From Osedax fenrisi (Eukaryota > Annelida > Polychaeta > Sabellida > Siboglinidae): a stretch of 64,000 bases of DNA. Position numbers and translations under genes: made by a program. Numbering within the stretch: position 1 is the first letter of the stretch; every line of letters begins with the position of its first letter. The notes beneath the pieces are model-generated. The model was not told the DNA's origin and did no database searches. It saw only the letters and a list, made by a program, of their open reading frames with translations. Shown here in pieces: positions 13,646 to 27,312 of the stretch. Where the stretch lies: the NCBI GenBank assembly GCA_964019155.1, contig OZ025242.1:88735705-88799704 (forward strand). The letters run 5' to 3'.

Positions 13646-13923
13646 TATTAATTCTACTCTATGTATTACAATAATATAGCAGAAAATGCACTTTTTACAT
13701 ATTCGATAATATTATTCAATATATTTAATTTTTCTCAATATATTTGATAATATTAACATTAACACAGTTCGTTAATGTAATTTTTCATATATATTACTGT
13801 AGTGATTATAGGCATCGACCAAAACCCCTGACGTTCCCACGTTTCATTATGTATAACCACAATATTTATTTAATATATAAATTACTGGATAAAGCATTAT
13901 AGGTAATATACCTACATAAATTA

Positions 13924-14817
13924 GGGGAAAGTAACCGAATACGGACACTCGGTATCCAGAAACCATAAATCATACACAAAAATGTTTAATGAATAAAATA
14001 TTCATGCATATTTAAATAGTCTAAAAAAGTATTTTTTATTTTTTAATTAGTCAAAATATTGCTGATATATCTAATAAACTGATTTTTGTATTACGTTTTT
14101 AAATTTATGAAAAAAAAATTCAACTTAACATTCTCAAGAATATACAAATGTATAGATATAAAATATAACACTATATTATTAAAAAATAAAGCAATCTAAA
14201 AATTATATATATAATTTTTATATTTGTTATAAAATATTAATTAAGTTATAAGCATATATCTATAGATATCATATAAGTCCCTAATACGGACACTCTAGAT
14301 ATTTTAATACGGACACCCTATAACCAATCAGCGCGCAGCGTATGCACTCTTCTGATTTTCATAAAAATCGAGTGCGTTATAATATTAATACCACTAATAA
14401 AGCTAAATCTAATTTTGTTCAATTTTTATTATTTAGATACAAAATTGAATTATTAATTAAAAAAATACTAAAAATAAATGAATTATTAACTAATTAAATT
14501 AGAATAAATTATTAATAAAATTAATTATATATAATGTAATTGTAATTTGTCTGATTGATTCACCAATAATATATAGTTTATCTAGTGATATATAGGGTGT
14601 CCGTATTATAACACAGGGTGTCCGTATTCGGACATGGTACCGAATACGGACACCCCCGTTATCTATGGAATTAAAAGATAAAATAAAATGTCAATCACAA
14701 TAATATCTATAATCTAAAAATATTAATATATTGTAATTTTTGAATACAAATTATGAGTTATAAAATATTAAGACCATGTATTACTAAAGTGTCCCCCGTA
14801 TTAGGTTACTTTCCCCC
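13924..14817 (+). mobile_element. TA-flanked MITE, GGGGAAAGTAACC family, copy 1
   Basis: Inverted ends GGGGAAAGTAACCGAATACG and GTATTAGGTTACTTTCCCC sit between TA dinucleotides. Inside, ATACGGACAC words recur near the left end, around 14284-14320, and as a palindrome around 14613-14654 (GTCCGTATTCGGAC, then GTACCGAATACGGAC). There is no transposase frame. The TA target fits Tc1/mariner-like or related machinery, which is an inference. Confidence 0.9.
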
Positions 14818-15758
14818 TATATAGATATATTAAAGAGTATTCAATTATCATTTAAATATTTCAGATAGCAGTGAATATTTCAAATTTCATACTGATACGT
14901 ATCAAACGTACACAAACTCTTGATTAATAACAACAGGACCGTGGATGTCTTCGGCTACATAATATGGCCTATTTTTTATCTTTTTTATAATAATATTGCA
15001 TGATCTACCATATACATAATCTACACTAGAATAAAGATATCACATAGACTATACAACAATATATGTTTATAGAATGACATCCTTGGTATTAATAGGAATA
15101 CCTTTAAACCCCATATGAAACTCAATGACATATGTTAGTACCAATACATATAAACGGGACTCGATATCCAAGTTCAATTGCATACCTATATCTACTATAC
15201 AATGTGTGACGAAAACTGTTGTTTACTTTTAATCACTTCAAAAATCATTTTATATAGCCTCGGCGTACTATAACTTAATTATCATTCACAAACCCAACCT
15301 AGGTGTAATTATAATATAGCTATATTATTAAGAAGCAAGTACACTTGTACATTCCGCACTATAAATACGTGTCGATAAATATGTTAATTTATATATAAAT
15401 ATATTCATAATATCGCAGCGTCCTAATACTATATATCTATATTATATATAGGAATATAATGTTATATATAATATAATGTTAGATTAGTAGCTGCATTAAA
15501 TTACTACATTAATAACTTGAAGTGCAGAAACATAATCTGAATAGTATATATATATATATATATATACATTTATAACAAATCTTGATGCAATGAATCCACT
15601 ATCGAAACCAGCCTACTTCTTTACTGTATTCAGCTATGTATATACAAACATGCGCGCACACACACACACACACATGTATATGCATACGCATGCTCAAGCA
15701 CAATTGTGCTTAAGAAAGAACAAATACACTCACTAACTATAGACGCAGACTCTACGTA
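14818..15758. other. Intergenic, microsatellites only
   Basis: TA run at 15545-15566 and (CA)n at 15655-15674. No gene seen. Confidence 0.6.
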
Positions 15759-16106
15759 CACTGTAACAAGTAAATGGTTTTCTGCAGTAAAATAAATGGT
15801 ATTTAAGGTGTGCTTATAATAGAACCCTTTTGATGGTTTTCTGCAGTGAAATTTTTAGAATACCATATTAAGGGTTTTCTATTATCGGATTTAAGAATAC
15901 CATTTAGATGGTTTTCCACAGTAAAATTAAGAATACCATTTATATGGTTTTCCACCGTAGAAATTTAGAATACCATTTAGAGGGTTTTATACAGTCGGTT
16001 TCACAGAATACCATTTAGAGGGTTTTAAATAAATATTTTTTTAAATACCATTTCGATGGTTTACTGCAGTAAATATCAGTATAGAAAACCATCATTTTTA
16101 ACAGTG
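15759..16106. mobile_element. CACTGTTA-ended element built of GAATACCATTTAGATGGTTTT modules
   Basis: Ends CACTGTAACAAGTAAATGG and CCATCATTTTTAACAGTG are inverted. Between them the module ATACCATTTAGATGGTTTT plus a CAGTAAAAT spacer repeats about seven times with drift. No open reading frame. Confidence 0.75.
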
Positions 16107-16140
16107 TACACGAGAAAATATAGGTGTACACTGTACACTA

Positions 16141-16534
16141 GACCGGTTCGTACTAATTTTTTTTTCGTAATTTTATAAACCTTCACATCTGTGACAATTA
16201 TGTATGATATGATGAATAAGTGTTTACAATTTTAGACCTATATCTTAAATAGTTTTATGTCACGAGACCTTTTTATTTTAACATTGAATACATATTAAAT
16301 TTAACATGGGGGAGATATAGAAATAAGTTTAATGATTTTTTTTAAGCCAACTATGGATATATCCTAGAAACATATATTACAATAAAAATAATAATTTATA
16401 TTTCAAATTTTAAATGCTTCGTGACCAAAGGTAAATATTTTTTTATAAAAATTGTTAATACATATTATATTAAAATATAAATATGTATTATATTTTATAT
16501 TAAGGATTAAAAATTGATTCGAACGAACCGGTCT
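16141..16534. mobile_element. TA-flanked MITE with GACCGGTTCG ends
   Basis: Left GACCGGTTCGT and right ACGAACCGGTC form an 11-bp perfect inverted repeat with TA on each outer side. The flanking GTACACTGTACAC tracts are similar on both sides. The interior is AT-rich and non-coding. Confidence 0.7.
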
Positions 16535-16634
16535 ACTGTACACTGTACATACATACTCACGAACACGCACATACGTACATACTGTACAATCTAATGTACT
16601 ATATTCTGTGTATATCGTGCTTGACCTTGTATGC

Positions 16635-16698
16635 GCGTATACGTGTGTGTACGTGCGTGTATGTGTGTGTGCGTGCGTATGTGTGTGCGTGCGTGTAT
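16635..16698. repeat. (GT)n/(GCGT)n microsatellite
   Basis: Alternating GTGTGTGCGTGC tract. Confidence 0.9.
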
Positions 16699-17730
16699 CA
16701 CACATGCATCGAGATCATTCCGATTACTGCGTATAACCACGTCAGTCGTAGTGTTGATACCATCGCTATAAAGAACTAACATTCTTTATATCGATGGTTT
16801 CGATACCTGGAACACTTGCACCGGGTAACTAGATTACATCTCTATAACCTATCGCGGTAGATTAAGTACAACGTACCTGTCTGGTGGATTACAATCTGAT
16901 CGCTTTCTATGTACTCTGATTTCAACCACCCGATTATAATGCTAAACTAATTATAATATATAACACGTATATATATATATTATTATTATTATTATTATCA
17001 GATGTAGGTACAAGTACCTGGGTAATTGTAGAAGCATTGCTGCTTGTCGAGACAATTACCCTTTATATACTGACTTTATACGACTGATATATATATATAT
17101 ATATATCAGTCGTATTCTGAATAACCTGGTAACTCTTAATTACAATCACCCATTATTAAATATGACATCGAGCTAATCGTGCTAATCGTGGTCTACAGTA
17201 GTATATCATAACGGGTACGTAGGATATATCCTAGATAGAATATATGATATGTGTAATGCATTGAGATCTATTAGATAAGTAGAAAGTGAATTGATTACTA
17301 GCATATTATTTAATACAATACAAGTATGATTTACGTAATAGCGTCGATGCAGGTAAATAACCATGTACAATGTACATTGTACACGGTATACTAGTATACT
17401 TAGCTATCAAACTTAACGCATTATAACTATTCCTATAACTATTACTAAACTAACTGACTACTTGCGGAACGGAGTCGACTCCCAGAAGATATACTGACAC
17501 ACACAAGGTTCTATATACATACTGTTAATATTACAAGTAGTACTATTATATAAAGGAAAGTGAACCAAAATAATGGTATATTTATAATATAGTTCCAATA
17601 CCTAATAACAGAGATCTTATTTTAGGTAGTAATTATCGTAGTACTATACGTCTTAGTTTAACAGTAGCGAACACTTACAAGTGTATGATAATGAACAGAA
17701 TTAGGCCTCGCCTAGACAATAATTTAAAGA
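16699..17730. other. Intergenic with hairpin and palindromes
   Basis: Contains a conserved hairpin at 17021-17060, a TA run at 17090-17107 flanked by inverted CGACTGA/TCAGTCG, and the 20-bp palindrome TGTACAATGTACATTGTACA at 17364-17383. No gene. Confidence 0.6.
17021..17060. repeat. Dispersed hairpin repeat, copy 2
   Basis: GGTAATTGT...ACAATTACC stem with inner AAGCA/TGCTT stem. The counterpart at 2316-2353 has GTAATTAT...ATAATTAC. Confidence 0.7.
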
Positions 17731-18930
17731 CAAATTAAAATGGTTTCAGAAATGTCAAAATAACAACCAGTAAAATAATCGCACCCGAAGACAGATCGAG
17801 GGAGTATCTAGCAGCAATCCTGATATGCATCAACTTCAAGAAAGCCTTTAATGCACAGAGAGAAAATGGTTATGATACTGAAATCTTATGGGATATCTGA
17901 GGGGTTGGTGACTGCTATTAGCAAAATGTATGAAGATATTACTGCAAAAGTCATTACTCCAGATAGAGAAATGGTAACTTTCAAAAATATAGCTGGTATC
18001 TTACAAGGAGTTACGTTAGATCCATACCTTTTTGTCATATATATCGATTATGTTACGAGGACAGATTTAATAAGAATGGAAGATAACAAGGTTTCCTACC
18101 TCGAAAAAGATAAATCAGAAGAGTACCACCTATCACTGTTACAGAAATAGACTTCGCAGATAATATTGCATCAGAAAGTGAAGGTATCAAATAAGCCCAA
18201 GAGATGCTCACTCGAGTCGAACAATCGGCAACATGACTAGGACAGCAGGCAAAACGAAATAAATGAACTAAAACATATATCAACAGTTAATAACATCACA
18301 GCTAGGATGGATAAAATAGATGGATAAAATCTGAAGAGGGTTAAGTACTTCAAGTAGGTAGTAGTAGGTTGTAGTACCTACATTGGGTCATTGACATCGG
18401 GAAAACAGTAATACAGATTTTAAAATCAGAAAAGTACGTGCTCAGAGAACCCATTATCAAATGATGAATATCTGAAAATCAACTCTAAGTAGGAAACTAA
18501 AAAGTAGGCTTATGAACTCCGTAGTTGAATCAGTTCATGTGTACTGAGATATATGCTCTAATTATACGAATGATACTAAACGTACATTGGTCGCATAAAA
18601 TCACAAACTATGTAACCCCTACTTTAAGGGGATTTAGACAAACTTATCTAAAAGATCAGACGTCGACGCTTAAAGTTTGCCGGATACTGCCTACGTAGAA
18701 ATGATTAGGTTATTTTCTATTCTTGTTTTTTGATAACCTACTCATGGAACTAGAAGATGAGTAAGGCCACCTTAAAGCTACATCGAGACTCCGGAGTGCG
18801 ATACCGTGATGCCGGCGAGAGAGATGAGAGTAGCTATGATGAACCGTGATGTTTGGAGATCTTTCACTATCCGGGAAATAAGAATCTCGAAATAAGTAAG
18901 CAAGTAATGGGCACCTAAACAAATTCCTTG
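17730..18930 (+). pseudogene. Decayed RTE-like LINE reverse transcriptase
   Basis: Readable pieces are INFKKAF (17831 on), then after a frame slip REKMVMILKSYGISEGLVTA and VITPDREMVTFKNIAGILQG (LQG box), then YLFVIYIDYV, and DFADNIA where YADD is expected (Asp to Asn). A C-terminal part (LMNSVVESV at about 18508) follows in a broken frame. It is cut by stops and frameshifts and truncated at the 5' end. Confidence 0.85.
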
Positions 18931-19510
18931 AGATCTCACTGCGTATAACGGTTATCTCTGAACGTAATCAACATCGATGTTAGTATGCGGGCGTGTGTGC
19001 GTGTGTGTGTGTAAATATCAATAAACAAGTATGTTACCGCTTGCATTCATATCTTTTCGTTAATAATACAACATTTACATATAGGTTATAACCGGTTATA
19101 ACTACTTTATTTAATTATATATTATTTTAATTTAAGAGGCATATTGTAGGTGTTTATGTGTCACTTTTTCTCAAACTTAACTTGAATATTATAGATATTA
19201 TATTAAAATAAGTTATACGAATCATATATGCGTATTTAATATATTACTAGATTAACTACAGCTTATATAATAATAAAATACTAATTATATACTAATAAAT
19301 GTAAATTTATATATATAGATCTATAAAAACTTACTTTTGCAATTCTGTATATTAATTAGGTCTAGTATTTATTAAGAATTTGTATTTGTCATATATTAAT
19401 TGATCTTATATTATATTAGTTAATTATTATTAAATTATCTTTGCATACTATGGTACTATTTTAAATAGGTCAGACAAATTGATAGAAATAGATAGATACT
19501 ATAGTATATT
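18931..19510. other. AT-rich intergenic DNA
   Basis: Short (GT)n at 18988-19012; nothing coding seen. Confidence 0.6.
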
Positions 19511-19776
19511 GTTATTTTTATTTGATGTAGTCCTTTTATCCCATCCAGGAACTTAGATGACGTTTTAACTTATAACCATATATGGCTCTAATATTCCTTC
19601 GAATCCGCTCTTATGTTAAGGCATCCATAGTTTTAACGCCGATCATTCATTTATACACAATTATATAAGATCACTTCTAAATATTATGTTAATACCTATT
19701 TTAATGGTCCGGACATGACTTGAACACGCGTCCTACTATGTGTGCCTGACGCATTAGCCAACTGAGCCACACAGAC
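19511..19776 (-). mobile_element. tRNA-derived SINE, copy 2
   Basis: Reverse complement of the SINE: the plus strand starts GTTATTTTTATTTGATG and ends with the tRNA-like head (AACTGAGCCACACAGAC). The B box has decayed to GACTTGAACACG. Confidence 0.88.
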
Positions 19777-20200
19777 ATTATAATATATAATATATATGAA
19801 AGTTAAATATTATTATCTAATATTATATTCTAATTATTTGAATGATAATATAGGAAGGTAGCCACAGGGGTTTAGTTAGAAACTGAGATATAAGAGTATG
19901 GGAGTATTTTGGTTTTTTGAATATGAACCTATCGCTAGAAATGTGATGAATTCGGAGCTTAGAAATATATGACGAAGGGTATTGTAAATGATAATGGTAT
20001 TAGGTTTATTACAGTGTTTTTATTTAGATAGCAGAACATGAAGTTTTATAGTTTATTTTTGCATAGAAACATTCGTGATTAACAATTTTCACGTGCATCT
20101 TTAATAGCTCAGATTTCACATTCTGATCTTTCTTGGGACATGTTTCATAATCCATATTCTTAGTAACTTCTATGTATATCATAATATGCATTAATGCATA

Positions 20201-20208
<8 letters not shown>

Positions 20209-20280
<72 letters not shown>
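20209..20280. repeat. (TA)n microsatellite
   Basis: About 36 TA units. Confidence 0.95.
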
Positions 20281-20282
<2 letters not shown>

Positions 20283-20322
20283 TATACATATATATATAAT
20301 GTTTAAATATTATAAAACGTTA

Positions 20323-20348
20323 AACCAAAGCCCAAAGGGGCTTTGGTT
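20323..20348. other. GC-rich stem-loop
   Basis: AACCAAAGCCC pairs perfectly with GGGCTTTGGTT across a 4-base AAAG loop, in otherwise AT-rich DNA. Confidence 0.8.
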
Positions 20349-21245
20349 AAACTAAGATAAACATATCGTGTATAATTATAAGTTATATAATACCTAGGTG
20401 GCGATACTAATTCTATTGTTATAGTATACTAAGTACTATATTCACTGTCGTTCTTCTTATAGATAACTACCTCACTACTATAGGTAATATGGCATAGCAT
20501 TATTGTTATACATGTATGTTTATAATGGTAATATACGCCTATGCATATGTTTAACAATGTCTACTCTTACATGTAGTATACTATTACTACTAGCCATAAA
20601 CATAGTACATCAATAGGTTAATATATACGTTTAATAATATATATAGGATATTATTTTATTATACCTATATAAATTATTTATTATTTTGTATTTACCTTGT
20701 TTTCTTAACATCACCCAACATCGGATACTGCTGTAGGTTTGATATTTATGCTGCTTCTCTTCGGTGAATACTGAACACTAAACGTCCACATTAGCTAACA
20801 GTTCCATTGATACGCATTACACTACACTAAAGGTCAGATAACTAACTATTTAAAACAGTTAATGTATACATCATTGGGTGATGTCACATGCCTCGTGTCA
20901 CATGTCACAGGTTTATCCTACGCTATACATCATAAATAGGGGTAGAGTAATGAACTGATGATGGTTTCTATTTAAATACCCCTAGTTACCATTGTAGTTG
21001 CCATTATGCATTTATATTTATTTAACTTTACTAGACATTGTAATACATCACTATATTTCAGGTTATAAAATATATAACCTCGATGTATATATAACTATAT
21101 AACTATAACAATATATATATATATATATATTGTTATATATAATATTTTATTATTACTTTGTATTCCCTAAAAGAATTAAAGAATGAAATCAAAATATTCT
21201 TTTAAATGAAAAAAGAATTCTTAGCTATAAGTGTATTGATTTGGG

Positions 21246-21348
<103 letters not shown>

Positions 21349-21469
21349 TAAATATACTATAACATATAAATTAATTTAATTTATCTCATTATAGTGATCC
21401 TATAGGATACTATAATATATATTGTTCTAATATATAACTAAATATATATAATGTATGTTCCTAAATCAG

Positions 21470-22542
21470 TGATGAATTACTCGAACAACTAAATGAGGTC
21501 AACGCACATACATATGTACGGTATATCGAAGTCTACTACGAAAATGTATCAGACCTGTTATATATATTATACATCATATACATGCGAGCTAGGCTTCCAG
21601 ACTCGGTACCCGTAGAGAATCAGACCGCACATCTCGATCTGAAGAATATCGAGACTTTCCCGGAAAGAAATACCGGCGTCGGATACTAAACGCCAAAAGA
21701 TGACTCATCTACCGTTAACTGGGAGGCTGAGGGTGACGAACATGCAGTAAATAATGACTCATCGTGTGATGAAAGAGACCGCAGTACACTGAACAATGCC
21801 TAGGTAGCCATTATCGATGTCGTGTGGAGATTTCAGAGGAAGCCGATAGTTGTATACAACTATAGCGGAACAATATTACATAATACTACGTGAAGGGCTA
21901 CATCACTAAAGAAACACAATATCTAGTGAATAAATACAAACATATATGTTTATATATATTTATATATAAAGTAAAAGCAAAACTATATATATATATACAT
22001 TATGTATAATACATATATAGTTATGGTCTTACTTTATTGTCCTATAAAAACACAGTAATACGCCCTATACATGGGGGTAAGATCCGATAATACCCCACGG
22101 TTAGAGACCTAAAGGTAAGAGCAACCCGATTAGGTAAAGCCTCTTTCAAACGTTGCTGAGCGGAGGAGACCCCGCTTTGTTATTAACTGCTAGCCAATAA
22201 ACTCTACAACATTCGCTATAATAATAAGAAAATAGTTCAAGAAGAGCGTTCCGGCTAATCAGATAAACATAAAACACCGTATAAGTACACTTACATATAT
22301 GTGTTATCAGAACCAGTGAAGGTGGAAGCTGACTGCACTACCGAATATGTCACACCTATTTTACCCTATGTAATCTCTATACCTAAGAGCGAAGAACGAA
22401 ATAACTGGTTGGAGGAGGAATGTGTTCGTATACAGCGACTACCGGACGCAACAACGGACACAGTAAGACCCACGGTCAGTTTCCACTGGTCAGCAAACCA
22501 GAATAGATGTACGCATGGAGAACCCTGGCGAACTGCCAAGAC

Positions 22543-22549
<7 letters not shown>
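21470..22549. other. Unidentified GC-richer block
   Basis: Composition resembles coding or old transposon sequence. Short open stretches occur, for example 34 codons from 21591 (RARLPDSVPVENQTAHL) and an 83-codon stretch from 22301 before a TA run (VEADCTTEYVTPILPYVISI). Neither is recognised and no splice scheme is convincing. A decayed retroelement is the likeliest reading. Confidence 0.35.

Positions 22550-22605
<56 letters not shown>
22550..22605. repeat. (TA)n microsatellite
   Basis: About 28 TA units. Confidence 0.95.
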
Positions 22606-22609
<4 letters not shown>

Positions 22610-23011
22610 AACTATATATACATGATGGGTATATTTTGAAAGATAATATATTTCGAATATTAAACCTATATATGTAATTATTAACTATGGACGGTGAACT
22701 ATGATTGTTCGATGTTATTTGTATATTCTCGATGTTATTAATTTCTAATAAAATTCTATGTTTATTTGATGTTTGGTGACTTTCAAATTATAATATTATC
22801 TTTTCCAATTCGTGAAAATGTGGTTGTGAAATCAGTTTATGGACAAATTAAATGTATTTAGAAATAGATATTTCTGGTAGAAAATTATATTTGATTATTA
22901 CTTTGTATTCTTTAAAAGAAACGAAGAAATAATTAAAGAAATAAATCAAAAATTCTTTAAATGAAAAAAGAATTCTAGCTATAAGTGTATTGCATTGGGT
23001 TATATATAACT

Positions 23012-23055
<44 letters not shown>

Positions 23056-23603
23056 TCATTCGTATATAGAAACATTTGAAAGTCATCAAACATCAAATAA
23101 ATATAGAATTATAATAGAAAGTAACAACATAGATAATATACAAATAACATTGTACAATCATAGTTCATAATTCACAGTCAACAATAACATACTTAATTTG
23201 TGTATTTTTTGTTTACTTTATTTTCTTTAAATGAAAAAAGTATTATTATAAGCTACATGTTTACTGCTTTAAGTTATGCGTATAAGTTTAGCAGTGATGG
23301 GATAATGGTGGTCGGTTAGTAGGGAGGATTTACAAGAGATGAATGATAAAGTAGGTCATTGTTTAACAATTTAGTTTGCATAGTAACCAACCTATTGGTT
23401 GGTTTTTATAAAAATATGTATCTATGTGGTTAGATGTTTCATTGAGATTAGTCTGTTAGGGTTGTCGGTAATATGGTAGCAGAGTATTATATGTAGGCAA
23501 ACATATAAACGATATCTTGATATTAAAGAAAAAGATAATACATTACTTGAGGAAATCATATAAACATAAATTAATGAATATATATATACCTATATATTTT
23601 ATA
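22606..23603. other. AT-rich intergenic DNA with internal inverted similarity
   Basis: TTCTTTAAATGAAAAAAGAATTC lies at 22951 and a near copy at 21200. TTTCAAATTATAAT (22781) is echoed inverted near 23068-23120. (TA)n lies at 23016-23050. No gene. Confidence 0.5.
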
Positions 23604-23669
23604 GGGGACACTCTCGGTATTTCAGAAACCATAAATCCTACAAAAAAATGTTAATGAATAACATATTCA

Positions 23670-23708
<39 letters not shown>

Positions 23709-24532
23709 GACTATATATAGACTATATAGTCTAACGAAGTATTTTTTATTTTTTAATTATTCAAAATATTGCTGATATATCCAATAAACTGATTTTTTTA
23801 TAACGATTTTAAATTTATGAAAAAAAAATTCAACTTAAAACCTTCTCAAGAATATACAAATGTATCGATATAATATATAACACTATATTATTAAAAAATA
23901 AAGCATTCTAAAATTTATATATAATTTCTATATTTGTTATAAAATATTCATTAAGTTATAAGCATATATCTAGAGGTCATGTAAGTCCCTAATACGGACA
24001 CACTATATGTCTTAATACGGACACTCTATAACCAACCAGCGCCCAGCGGTTGAACTATACTGATTTTCATAAAAATAGCATGCGTTTTAATATTAATACC
24101 ACGAATAAAGCTAAATCTAAAATTGTTATTATTAGATATTTAAATTGTATCATTAATTAAAAAAATAATAAAAATAAATAATTTATTAACTAATTAAATT
24201 AGAATAAATTTTTCATAAAATTAATTATAAATAATGTAATTGTAATTTGTCTGATTGATTCATCAATAATATATAGTTAATATAGTGGTATATAGGGTTT
24301 CCGTATTAGGAAACAGGGTGTCCGTATTCAGACATGGGTACCGAATACGGACACCCCGTTATCTATGGAATTAAAAGATTAAATAAAATTTTTAAATCAC
24401 ACTAATATCTATAATCATATAATATTAATATAGTGTAATTTTTGGATAAAAATAATGAGACATAAAATGTTGCATAAAAAGACCATTTATTGTTAAAGTG
24501 TCCGTATTAGGTTACTTTCCTCTATACATTAT
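23604..24532 (+). mobile_element. GGGGAAAGTAACC-family MITE, copy 2 (damaged left end)
   Basis: Same body as copy 1. The left end reads GGGGACACTCTCGG, having lost the AAAGTAACCGAATAC part, while the right end is intact up to GGTTACTTTCCTC. TA flanks both sides. Confidence 0.88.
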
Positions 24533-25996
24533 TTCTTTTTAAATAAATGATAAATCGTATTTTGATTCTATCTTTATATATATATATATTCCTATACGTG
24601 ACTATTTATATAATATATATTCCTAAATATGGACGTATATATGGACATATACGCCTGAACATTAAGTTTAATGTATATGTGAAATATTAAATTTCTATTG
24701 TTAGACGTATACTAGTTATCTGACACTGTGTTAATACGTAATGGTAACAATGGAACTGTAGTAAGGTGTTGCCTTATGACGTAATGTGTTACCGTGTAGT
24801 CCTAGTCTAAAGTTACGTAATTATGTTATCTGTTGGAACACGTTATATATATATATATATATATATATGTATTTCATTTTTTATACAAATAATATTATTA
24901 TAGTAATAATAATATCAAAGATTTGTCTAAGAAAAGACATAACACATACGAAATCGTGTAATTAGATTTTGTACACAAAAACGAACGGCGTCACCTATAT
25001 AGGTTTAATGTTCGGCACTATGTGTTATTTAGAATGTAATTCGTATCAAACAATATACTTTTAATATGTAAAATAATATGTTTTATATTACTATGTATAT
25101 AATGAAAACTGTGTATTAATTATTAATATATAACAAATCATTATTATACGTTAGTTTAAATCTATACATACCTATCTATGTGGCGAATAAAATATAATGT
25201 ATATTGCATTTAATTTAATAGAGCATTGAAAACATTGTGTATAGAAATCGCGCCAAACCTAAATCTATTTCAGTGATTTCGATACTACTGCTAGCAGCGG
25301 GACGCATGAATATTAATCATATTGCGTAGATAGGGAATGATATATCTTTGCTTCGAAAAATCTTTGATAATATTTAATATGTATATATAACTATAAACTA
25401 ACCAAATATAACGTTATCTATTTCCAATATTCAATTGTATACAAGCATTCTTATTATAATTCATTCTATAATAAATAAAAATAAATAAATAATGAGAAAT
25501 ATATAAGGAGAAATAACTATTACGTTAATTATGTTGTATCATACATCTCATGAAATAATGCAATAAAGCTATGATGTAATAGTAGGTCATGTAGGTTATA
25601 TAGTGTAATTCTATAGATTATCATTTTAATAATATAAATATGTATGGTTTACAAGTTATATCATATATGGTATACATTGTACACTGTACACTGTACAATA
25701 ACATATATAGCATAGTTCGATACTTAAGCGATCCAACTTTATAATTTAACAGTGCTAACATAAAGTTTACATTTATAAATAGGTATACGTATAACATTCA
25801 ATGATACTAACAACGTACATCTACTTATAGAACTCGTTGTTGATATGTCCTGTCCCCCGCACGAGATGGTAACCTGTAGCATATGATAGTACTTGTGTTA
25901 TGTAATATTATGTAAGGGAAGCTAAATATTAATAACTAGTAATTTATAGGTATATGCTTTAAAATATTAGTTAAAGTGTATGTATATAAACATAAG

Positions 25997-26046
<50 letters not shown>

Positions 26047-26359
26047 ATGTATTATCTCCATACCTGTGTGTTAACTATTTGCGTAGACTCGATATTACGT
26101 CTGCTTTGTTTACGAACTTTATTTAAATTACGAATAACGAATACGTTTTAAATTTATAATCATTTAGAATCTCTGTTTACGTTGCCTTAGCCATTGTTTT
26201 AATAATATGAAAATATTTAAATTCTATTATTATTTATTAGCACTGATTATTAAATAAACGTAAAATTACTATTTCAGACGTAATAGTGTGATAACACACC
26301 CCTTTCTATTGTATGTTATATCCTATAGGATGTGGTATATAGCCTATATATAGCATATA
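24533..26359. other. AT-rich gene-free region
   Basis: TA runs at 24845-24868 and 25999-26031. A (GTACACT) cluster lies at 25675-25695. No gene seen. Confidence 0.6.
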
Positions 26360-27312
26360 GGGGAAAGTAACCTAATGCGGACACTTTAACAATACATGGT
26401 CTTAACATTTTATGACACATTATTTATATTAACAAATTACAATATATTAATATTATATGATTATAGATATTATTATGATTTTTAAATTTTATTTAATCTT
26501 TTAATTCCATAGATAACGGGGGTATCTGTATTCGGTACCCATGTCCGAATACGGACACCCTGTGTTATAATACGGATACCCATATACGTATATACATATA
26601 GTGGTACCACTATATAAACTATATATTATTGATTAATCAATCAGACAAATTACAATTACAATATTTATAATTAATTTTATAAATAATTTATTCTAATTTA
26701 ATTAGTTAATAATTTATTTATTTTTATTATTTTTTTAATGAATAATATAATTTGGGTATCTAAATAATACAAAATTTAGATTTAGCTTTATTGGTGGTGT
26801 TATTAATATTATAACGTACGCGATTTTTATGAAAATAAGAATTGTTCATACTCTGCGCGCTGATTGGTTATAGGGTGTCCGTATTAGGGAATTTTTTCCG
26901 TTTAAGACATCTAGTGTCCGTATTAGGGAATTAAATTACCTCTAGATATATGCTTATAACGTAATGAATATTTGATAACAAATATAGAAATTATATATAT
27001 ATAATTTTAGAATGCTTTAATTTTTAATAATATAGTGTTTTTTTTATATCGATACATTTGTATATTTTGAAAAGGTTTTAAGTTGACATTTTTTTTCATA
27101 AATTTAAAAATGTAATAAATAAATTAGTTATACATATATAAAATCAGATATACCAGACATGTGTTAAATAATATAAAAATAAAAAAAACTTATTTCGACT
27201 ATTTATATAATTATGAATTTTTTATTAAGTACATTTTTATTTATATTTTATAGTTTCTGAGATACCGACAGTGTCCGTATTCGGGCTCTGTCCGTATTAG
27301 GATATTTACCCC
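26360..27312 (-). mobile_element. GGGGAAAGTAACC-family MITE, copy 3
   Basis: Inverted orientation relative to copies 1, 2 and 4. GGGG begins at 26360 and CCCC ends at 27312 with TA on both outer sides; the central palindrome lies at about 26537-26566. AGTTTCTGAGATACCGACAG lies near the right end. Confidence 0.9.

Noticed and set aside
16403..16782. Thr-His and Val-Cys-rich frames
   Set aside because: They come from the GT/GC microsatellite and a MITE.
17364..17383. 20-bp perfect palindrome TGTACAATGTACATTGTACA
   Set aside because: Built from GTACA words common in this region; likely chance.
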